From CAYTLW01 sp964438735 (GTDB taxonomy: Bacteria; Myxococcota_A; UBA9042), in NCBI GenBank assembly GCA_964438735.1, contig CAYTLW010000014.1, positions 32,281 to 96,280 of the forward strand: 64,000 nucleotides of DNA. Reading direction: 5' to 3'. Every line of letters begins with the position of its first letter. Position 1 is the stretch's first letter. The notes below the pieces were generated by a model. That model saw only the letters and a program-made list of their open reading frames with translations, did no database searches and was not told where the DNA came from. Shown here one piece after another: positions 58,347 through 64,000 of the stretch. A program made the translations under genes and the position numbers.

Positions 58347-60824
58347 TTACTCCGTGACGAACGCCAACACCTCGGTCTGCAGAAGCAACAGGGCAACATG
58401 GAGCAGCGCCAGCTTCTGCTGTCGATTACGACAACGCTCCTCGATCGCCTGGCGCAGCGTATGGGAGGACAGCAACATACCCGACGCCTTGGTCTCGCGC
58501 GCCTGGAAGCGGAAGGACTCGACGGTGAGCTTGGCCCCCTCGACCCGGCCGTAGGACCGCTCCATGTGGTCCTTGAAGTGCGGCTCCAGCATCGACAGGG
58601 GCACCTTGTCCCGAACCCCCTCGACCATCGCGACGATGGGATCCAGGTCCAGCGGCACCACGTAGTCGGGCAGCGCTTCGCCGTCGAAGATTGCATAGCC
58701 CACATCATCCCAAGCGAACGCGTCGATGAACTTGGCCCGGAACTGGCGCTCCAACACCTGGTAGAGCTGGAAGGGCTGCAGCAATCCCAGGCCGATCAAC
58801 ACGTCGCCAAGCCGGCCGCCATGGGCCTGGATGTGGTCCAGCGCCCGCTGCACATCGGCCTGACCGACGAAGCCCTGGCTGATCAAGAAGGGGCCGAGCA
58901 TCTCCGACTTCTGGTTGCTGGCGATGTGACAGGGCCTGCCGCGGCGCATGTAGACGCACTTCTGCGCCTCGCCGTGGCGCAACTCCAGGCTGCCAGTGAA
59001 ACGCCGGGCCCATAGACGGTAGAGCAGCCGGGCGTGGTTGATCCGCGAACTTTTGCCCTCTTCGACGGGAGGCTGGCGCTGGGAGACATGCTCGATCGCT
59101 TCCTGCAGCTCGGCGACCTCCGCTACGGGCTCGAAGTGCTCGGCGTCGCCGCTGACCAGGGACTGCGAAGAGACCGCCCGGCTGCGCACCATGGCGCCGA
59201 GGTGATCGGTCGTGATCGGGCCGATGACCTGGCCATCGCCGGTTCGAATATGGAACGAAGCGCGCTGTGAGGAGGGCACCTCCTTGCGCTCCGCCTTCGC
59301 CGTTCCGCCCTGCTCTTCGGGTGTTCCCAGGGCCGGCGGGATCTCCATCTCCGGCGCCTCGACGGCAGATTGGCGTCGGCGCGGGCCGCCATCGGGCACG
59401 GTGACCTCGCCGCCGCCGGGCAACACGAGCCCATCCTCGTCCAGGGCCTGGAAGGCGGCAGACTCAGCGGTCCACGCCGGCCGGTCGCTTTCGGAGGTAT
59501 CCGAAGTGTGCGGCTCAGAATCGCCGCCCTCGTCCGGCCCGTCTGACCCCTGCAACCGCGCCGCCAGCTCCGGGTCGGTATCTTCGGGCTGACTTGCGGT
59601 CTCCTCAACCAGTTCGAGGGCACGCACGCTGGCCGCCGGGCTGACCTCTTCGCCGCCGGCGGGCGAGGTGCCGAGGGCCTGCTCCCGTCGCCGCCGGATG
59701 GCCGCACGATCACGCGCTACATCTTCGGCCGAGAAGGTGAGCGAGCGCGTCGATTTGGAGCGTTTCACCGCGACCACGGCCGACGTCCGACGAGTCGTCT
59801 GGCCGGCCGGCTTCACCTGCTCGTCGGCCTCGTCTTCCTGTGGCTCTTCGGGATCGAAGAGGTCGATGACAAACTCCGACAGGGAGCGATTTGAGACCTG
59901 GATTTTGGCCTCGAAGAGCAGGTTGATGATGTCGTCGTGCAGATCCAGGGCCGAGTCGTATCGATCGGATGGATTGCGGGTCAACGTCTTGCGCAGAATC
60001 GCCCGCACACCCTCGTCGATGTAACTGTGCTTGCGGAATTTATGCTCGATCCGCGCGTCGCGGATGTTGACCAGCGTCTCCAGGTCAGTACGGCCGAGGA
60101 ACAACCTCTTCAGGGTGATGCTCTCGTACAGAATGATGCCGAGCGAGAAGATATCGCTACGCCGGTCGAAGGGCTGGCCCGTGACCTGCTCGGGCGACAT
60201 GTAGCCGAGCTTGCCCTTGAGCACGCCGGAACGGGTGCTGGCCTCGGTGGTATTGCCGCCCATCGTGGCGCGAGCGACGCCGAAGTCCATCACCTTGACC
60301 TCGCCGGAATGGCTGATCAGCACATTGGATGGCGACACGTCGCGGTGGATGATGTTCAGGGGCCGGCCGCGATGATCCTTGGCCTCGTGGGCATAACCCA
60401 GGCCCTTGGCGACCTCCGCGGCGACGAACAGGCAGATCTCGGGCGGCAACCGGCGCCCCACCTGCGTGGCGCGGGAGAGCATCTTGAACAGGTCATGACC
60501 GGGCACGTACTCCATGGCGATGTAGTACTGGCCCTCGATCTCACCGTTCTCGTAGGTCTGCACGATGTTGGCGTGCTGCAGGACGGCGCACAGCCGCGCC
60601 TCGGCGAGCAGCATCTGGATGAAGGTCTTGTTCTGCGCGAATGCGGGCAGAATCTTCTTCAGCACCAGGATCTTCTCGAAGCCGCCGACACCAGCGACAC
60701 GCGCCTTCCAGACCTCGGCCATGCCGCCGACGCCGATGCGCTCGAGGAGATCGAAGCGGCCGAACTTCTTGCCCAAACCTTCCTCTCTCCGGCTCTCCGC
60801 GTCGGGGGCGATTTCAACCGCCAC
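58347..60824 (-). CDS. Ser/Thr protein kinase with GYF_2-like and DUF4388-like domains
   Basis: An 825-residue multi-domain kinase without a membrane helix. The kinase domain (about 22-310) has IGVGGMAEVWKARV, the ATP lysine in ILVLKKIL, the catalytic IIHRDVSPSNVLIS, VMDFGVARA and GYMSPEQ. The HRDVSPSN form is common in myxobacterial kinases. A disordered acidic linker (about 340-515) precedes a GYF_2-like module (about 520-590: FHIRTGDGQVIGPITTDHLG). The C-terminal 230 residues match a DUF4388-like / PatA-N-type region (LLYRLWARRFTGSLELRHG). The GTG start overlaps the small lipoprotein gene by 11 bases. The accessory domains suggest proline-rich or protein-complex recognition. Confidence 0.88.
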   Translation of the reverse strand: MAVEIAPDAESRREEGLGKKFGRFDLLERIGVGGMAEVWKARVAGVGGFEKILVLKKILPAFAQNKTFIQMLLAEARLCAVLQHANIVQTYENGEIEGQYYIAMEYVPGHDLFKMLSRATQVGRRLPPEICLFVAAEVAKGLGYAHEAKDHRGRPLNIIHRDVSPSNVLISHSGEVKVMDFGVARATMGGNTTEASTRSGVLKGKLGYMSPEQVTGQPFDRRSDIFSLGIILYESITLKRLFLGRTDLETLVNIRDARIEHKFRKHSYIDEGVRAILRKTLTRNPSDRYDSALDLHDDIINLLFEAKIQVSNRSLSEFVIDLFDPEEPQEDEADEQVKPAGQTTRRTSAVVAVKRSKSTRSLTFSAEDVARDRAAIRRRREQALGTSPAGGEEVSPAASVRALELVEETASQPEDTDPELAARLQGSDGPDEGGDSEPHTSDTSESDRPAWTAESAAFQALDEDGLVLPGGGEVTVPDGGPRRRQSAVEAPEMEIPPALGTPEEQGGTAKAERKEVPSSQRASFHIRTGDGQVIGPITTDHLGAMVRSRAVSSQSLVSGDAEHFEPVAEVAELQEAIEHVSQRQPPVEEGKSSRINHARLLYRLWARRFTGSLELRHGEAQKCVYMRRGRPCHIASNQKSEMLGPFLISQGFVGQADVQRALDHIQAHGGRLGDVLIGLGLLQPFQLYQVLERQFRAKFIDAFAWDDVGYAIFDGEALPDYVVPLDLDPIVAMVEGVRDKVPLSMLEPHFKDHMERSYGRVEGAKLTVESFRFQARETKASGMLLSSHTLRQAIEERCRNRQQKLALLHVALLLLQTEVLAFVTE

Positions 60825-61041
60825 GGCGCAACTCGTCGATGAATTCGATGCCGGCTGTGCAGCGTTTTGCGTCGCCCGCGCGGGGCTCGGCCGCGATCTC
60901 CTTCAAATGGCGACACAGCGGGTCCGCGTCGCCGACACGGGAACAGGTCCGTTGCGCCAGATCACCGCATGCATCGCTGCAGCCCATCGACCACAGCGCC
61001 ACCGCCAGCAAGGCGCCCCAAAGACAGCGGCGCCCGATCAT
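60814..61041 (-). CDS. Small Cys-rich lipoprotein, coupled at both ends
   Basis: A 75-residue protein with a lipoprotein signal (CLWGALLAVALWSMGC). The mature part has six Cys including the lipid Cys (CSDACGDLAQRTCSRVGDADP, then PLCRHLKE, KRCTAGIEF). It shares an ATGA overlap with the end of the ribBA-like gene upstream and overlaps the kinase start by 11 bases downstream. Those overlaps, the signal and the Cys spacing make it a real gene despite its size. The function is unknown. An envelope partner or substrate of the kinase is speculative. Confidence 0.75.
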   Translation of the reverse strand: MIGRRCLWGALLAVALWSMGCSDACGDLAQRTCSRVGDADPLCRHLKEIAAEPRAGDAKRCTAGIEFIDELRRGG

Positions 61042-62207
61042 GGGGGCGCCCCCGCGGCGCTGTCAACGGCGGGCGCAGCGTCACTCAGGGGCAACCACTG
61101 CACGATCTCCAATCCGAAGCCGGAGACCGCCCGCAGGCGAACGGGATTGTTGGTCAGCACCCGCAGCTTGCCCAGGCCGAGCTGGCGCAGAATCTGGGCG
61201 CCGACGCCGAACTCGCGGAAGTCCATCTTCGTCTGCGGGGAGGCACCGGGCGGCCATGGGCGGCCGGCTGTGCGCTCGACATAGCCCTCCAGAACAGCTG
61301 CCAGGTCGCCCGCCTCTTGAACGGCCGACAGGTGGACCAGGGCGCCGCATCCCTCCTTGGCGATCTTCTCCAGGGCGAATTCCAGGTTGCGGCGGCTATG
61401 CGACAGGCTGAGTCCGAAGGCATCGCCGAGCATGTTGGCCCGGTGAACGCGTGCCAGCGTCGGCCGCTCCGGGTCCATCTCGCCCATGGTCATGGCCACG
61501 TGCACGCCATCGTCGACCATCGTGCGGAAGACCACGATGTCGAAGGTGCCGAAGCGGGTGGGCATCTGGCTGCGCGCCTCTTCGACCACCAGGGGCTCGG
61601 AGTGCACGCGGTATTCGATCAGGTCGGCCACGGTCACCACGCCGATGCCGTGCTTGTCACCAAACGCCAGCAGGGCGTCCAGGCGTTGCATGGTGCCATC
61701 GGCGGCCATGACCTCGCAGATCACTCCGGCCGGGGCCAGTCCGGCCAGGCGCGCCAGGTCGACGCTACCTTCGGTCTGGCCGCTGCGCATCAATACGCCG
61801 CCGTCGCGGGCGCGTAAGGGAAAGACGTGGCCGGGCGATCGGAAGTGCTCCGGGCAGGCCTCGCCGGCGATCGCGCGGCGGATGGTGTGGGCACGATCGG
61901 CGGCCGAGACGCCGCTGCCGGCGCAATCGACGGCGTCGACGCTGATGGTGAACGCGGTGCCGAGCGGGGCTTCGTTATCGGTCGCCATGGGCGGCAAGGC
62001 GAGTCGCTCCAGCAGCTCGCCCTCCATGGCCAGGCAGATCAGACCGCGGCCATGCTCTGCCATGAAGGCGATGGACTCGGCCGTGACATGTTCGGCGGCG
62101 ATGACGAGATCGCCTTCATTCTCGCGATCCTCGTCGTCGACCAGGATGACCATGCCGCCGGAACGGATGTCCTGGATCGCCGTTTCGATCGAGGCGATGG
62201 ACGCCAT
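61038..62207 (-). CDS. ribB: RibBA-like protein: DHBP synthase with GTP-cyclohydrolase-II domain lacking zinc cysteines
   Basis: A 389-residue two-domain protein. The N-terminal domain (about 1-205) is a complete 3,4-dihydroxy-2-butanone-4-phosphate synthase, which makes the four-carbon riboflavin precursor from ribulose 5-phosphate: DDEDRENEGDLVIAAEHVT, the TDNEAPLGTAFTISVDA segment and HVFPLRARDGGVLMRSGQTE. The C-terminal domain aligns with GTP cyclohydrolase II, but the Cys-rich zinc site expected in RVHSEC...RCDCG reads RVHRANMLGDAFGLSLSHSR. The GTPase half is therefore probably inactive. AGGAG is eight bases from the ATG at 62207. It lies 16 bases after the microcompartment shell gene and overlaps the small lipoprotein gene by ATGA. 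Confidence 0.88.
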   Translation of the reverse strand: MASIASIETAIQDIRSGGMVILVDDEDRENEGDLVIAAEHVTAESIAFMAEHGRGLICLAMEGELLERLALPPMATDNEAPLGTAFTISVDAVDCAGSGVSAADRAHTIRRAIAGEACPEHFRSPGHVFPLRARDGGVLMRSGQTEGSVDLARLAGLAPAGVICEVMAADGTMQRLDALLAFGDKHGIGVVTVADLIEYRVHSEPLVVEEARSQMPTRFGTFDIVVFRTMVDDGVHVAMTMGEMDPERPTLARVHRANMLGDAFGLSLSHSRRNLEFALEKIAKEGCGALVHLSAVQEAGDLAAVLEGYVERTAGRPWPPGASPQTKMDFREFGVGAQILRQLGLGKLRVLTNNPVRLRAVSGFGLEIVQWLPLSDAAPAVDSAAGAPP

Positions 62208-62223
62208 GTCATGAACTCCTGGC

Positions 62224-62838
62224 TCAAGGCTCAAGCGAGCGCAACGGTCGTGGACCCGCTGCTCGCTGGGCGGCGGCGGCGAAGGTCTCCGCCGCGGCAC
62301 GGGGGATGATCCGGGTCTCGACGGTGACGCCCGGCTCCGATTCCGCGGCCGCAGCTTCCAAAGCGGCGGCGACATCGAAGTGTTCGCCGGATACCACGGC
62401 ATGCCCCTGACCGGCCAGATCGGTGGCGAAACGCAGCCTGAGCAATGCCACCTCCGCCGCCTTCAAGGCGCGGTCGGTAGCGGCGAGTATGCCCAACACG
62501 GTGTGGCATTGGATCACGCCCACGGCCTGCTCATCCTCAGATGGCGGTCCCGGGGGCGAAAACTCACCGCCCGTGGCGGCCCGCAAGAGCGCGTGCGCCC
62601 TGGGCAGGAGCAGGGTCTCCAGCGTATCGACGGCGCCCGCGTGCACGGCCTTTCGCAGGGCGGCCTCGACGTCGGCCAAGGCGCCATCGAAGACCACCAG
62701 GAAGTGGGATGGGTCGATGTCTCCGGCGTATAGAACGCGGACATGCGCCTCTTTCACCAGGGCATCCAGCGCCACGAGGCCGGACGGAACGGTCCGCAAC
62801 TCGATGGCAGCCAGAGTCTCCGTGGGCGTGTGCGTCAT
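62224..62838 (-). CDS. Bacterial microcompartment shell protein, tandem BMC domain (BMC-T)
   Basis: A 204-residue protein with two BMC folds (about 8-85 and 102-175), the architecture of trimeric shell tiles. The first repeat is recognised from ETLAAIELRTVPSGLVALDA and DPSHFLVVFDGALADVEAAL. The second is recognised from AVGVIQCHTVLGILAATDRA and GHAVVSGEHFDVAAALEAAA. The two halves are unequal, as in known BMC-T proteins. The trimer's central pore, which passes substrates or cofactors in homologues, would be formed by the loops between strands. It lies directly downstream of the CoA-acylating aldehyde dehydrogenase and upstream of the RibBA-like gene, so these probably share a transcript and the locus extends beyond the window. 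Confidence 0.88.
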   Translation of the reverse strand: MTHTPTETLAAIELRTVPSGLVALDALVKEAHVRVLYAGDIDPSHFLVVFDGALADVEAALRKAVHAGAVDTLETLLLPRAHALLRAATGGEFSPPGPPSEDEQAVGVIQCHTVLGILAATDRALKAAEVALLRLRFATDLAGQGHAVVSGEHFDVAAALEAAAAESEPGVTVETRIIPRAAAETFAAAAQRAAGPRPLRSLEP

Positions 62839-62882
62839 CCGGTTCCGTTACCCGGTCAGCGATGGTTGGGGAACAGACCCCC

Positions 62883-64000
62883 CTAGACGATGCGGAAGAA
62901 GCCGGCCAGGGTGCAGCGGCGCTGCTTGACCCAGGTGCGGGCGTTGGTCAGGCCCTCGCCGGTGGTGCCGGCGATGGTCCAGGCCGTGTAGCCTTCACCG
63001 CCCATTCCCAGACCCGCGTAGGAAGGCGCGTTCTTCACGAAGATCGACACGTTGGTGGCCTTGGCCATGCGATCGAGGCGATCCAGGGCCATCGAGTGCA
63101 TGGTCGCCGTATGGAAGCAGCCCTTCTCGGTGCGTACCGCCATCTCGATGGCCGACTCCCAGTCCGGCACGCGAACCAGGCCGAGCACCGGAAGCAACAT
63201 CTCCAGCTGCACGAAGGGATGATCCTCTGGCACCTCGGCGAAAGCCATGCGCACATCATCAGAGACCCGCACGCCGATCTCGCGCAGGATCACCGAGGCG
63301 TTCTTGCCGACGAATTTGCGGTTCACATGGCCGTCGACGATCAGCACCTTCTCCAGCTTCGGCAGCTCGCGCTCGCTCACCAGGTAGGCCCCGGCGTCGA
63401 CCAGTTCGCGCTTGAACTCGTCGGCCACGGACGACACGCAGATCATCTGCTTCTCGACGATGCAGACGATGTTGTTGTCCAGGCTGGCGCCGTTGATGAT
63501 GTTGCGCGCCGCGAGCTTGAGATTGGCCGTCTCATCGACCACGGCGGGCGGATTGCCCGGGCCGGCGCAGACGGCTCGCTTGCCGCTGTCCAGCGCCGCG
63601 CTGACCACCGGGCCGCCGCCGGTCACCGCCAACAGGCGCACACCCTGGTGCTTCATCAGCGCCTGGGCGCTTTTGATGGTCGGCTCGCGGATCATCGTCA
63701 TCATGTTGTCGGGCGCGCCGGCCTCGACACAGACGCGATTGAGCATCTCGGTGTACCAGCCCAACGTCCGCTTGGCCGAAGGGTGGACGTTGAAGACGAC
63801 CACATTGCCGCCGGCGATCATCGAGATCGCGTTGTTGAGAATGGTCTCGGTGGCGTTGGTGCACGGGGTGATCGAACCGATGACGCCCAGCGGGCCAAAC
63901 TCGTCCAGCACCAGGCCATCGTCTCCGGTCTGAGCGCTGGGATGGAGGATCTCCATGCCGGGGGTCTTGTTGGCCACCAGCCGGTTCTTGTTGATCTTGT
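62883..64000 (-). CDS. CoA-acylating aldehyde dehydrogenase, microcompartment type (5' truncated by window edge)
   Basis: The C-terminal 370 or so residues of a PduP/EutE-type aldehyde dehydrogenase, which oxidises a short aldehyde to acyl-CoA inside a microcompartment. The frame stays open to the window end, where the NKNRLVANKTPGMEIL region before the dehydrogenase core is visible. The core shows GPLGVIGSITPCTNATETIL, the VTGGGPVVSAAL nucleotide loop, and ASLDNNIVCIVEKQ, whose Cys is the family's catalytic residue. The end GEGLTNARTWVKQRRCTLAG is also typical of PduP/EutE. The encapsulation peptide, usually N-terminal, would be outside the window. The substrate cannot be chosen from the sequence. 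Confidence 0.9.
   Translation of the reverse strand, partial: KINKNRLVANKTPGMEILHPSAQTGDDGLVLDEFGPLGVIGSITPCTNATETILNNAISMIAGGNVVVFNVHPSAKRTLGWYTEMLNRVCVEAGAPDNMMTMIREPTIKSAQALMKHQGVRLLAVTGGGPVVSAALDSGKRAVCAGPGNPPAVVDETANLKLAARNIINGASLDNNIVCIVEKQMICVSSVADEFKRELVDAGAYLVSERELPKLEKVLIVDGHVNRKFVGKNASVILREIGVRVSDDVRMAFAEVPEDHPFVQLEMLLPVLGLVRVPDWESAIEMAVRTEKGCFHTATMHSMALDRLDRMAKATNVSIFVKNAPSYAGLGMGGEGYTAWTIAGTTGEGLTNARTWVKQRRCTLAGFFRIV

Overview
The window is a dense, GC-rich chromosomal segment of a Gram-negative bacterium and most resembles the Myxococcota (former Deltaproteobacteria). Evidence for this includes two secreted proteins ending in MYXO-CTERM-like tails (909-2201 and 48999-50336), two Hanks-type Ser/Thr kinases carrying accessory domains (PEGA; GYF_2-like plus DUF4388-like), many lipoproteins, PEGA and kelch proteins, a FHA coiled-coil protein paired with a PilZ protein, and secreted proteins built from Dictyostelium-type cysteine repeats. 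I see no rRNA, tRNA, insertion sequence, prophage block or CRISPR array. The genus cannot be fixed from sequence reading alone.

Layout. 1-12.8 kb: 3' end of a leucyl aminopeptidase, a secreted Cys-rich acidic protein, rlmN, a periplasmic TPR protein, a YggX-like Fe(II)-trafficking protein, argG, prs, a TonB-like protein with a downstream membrane metallopeptidase, a protein of unknown function behind a near-consensus promoter, and two coupled genes of unknown function. 13-19.4 kb: a four-gene GldA/GldF/GldG/DUF4340 ABC transporter operon. 19.7-26.7 kb: a putative AT-hook/winged-helix DNA-binding protein, a PilZ and FHA pair, then dnaK and a dnaJ-like gene. 26.8-30.7 kb: a three-gene cassette of a secreted glucodextranase-C-like protein, an outer-membrane barrel, and a phage-tail-tube (T4 gp19) domain fused to a long amphipathic helical region.

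30.7-36 kb (minus strand): an amidohydrolase-like lipoprotein that has lost metal ligands, a YkgJ-like Cys protein, a two-TM membrane protein, and a PEGA-tailed kinase. 36.1-46.1 kb (plus strand): a lipoprotein, a kelch lipoprotein, a PEGA protein, a LolA-like protein, an outer-membrane protein, and two large secreted proteins made of Dicty_CTDC repeats, one of which ends in five somatomedin-B-like domains. 46.2-53.5 kb (plus strand): a phasin-like protein with a histone-H1-like tail, def, fmt, a lipoprotein, an M64 peptidase, proC, and a propeller/peroxiredoxin-like lipoprotein.

53.5-64 kb (minus strand): a TPR-like protein, rsmG, a zinc-ribbon TPR membrane protein, then a tightly packed operon running from the window edge: CoA-acylating aldehyde dehydrogenase, tandem-BMC microcompartment shell protein, a RibBA whose GTP-cyclohydrolase half lacks the zinc cysteines, a 75-residue lipoprotein, a GYF/DUF4388 kinase, and a glycerophosphodiesterase. 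The right edge is therefore probably the end of a bacterial microcompartment locus.

The strongest leads for new biology are the orphan gp19 tail-tube fusion, the microcompartment operon with its altered RibBA, and the paired Dicty_CTDC/somatomedin-B surface proteins. Promoter, terminator and family calls are by eye.
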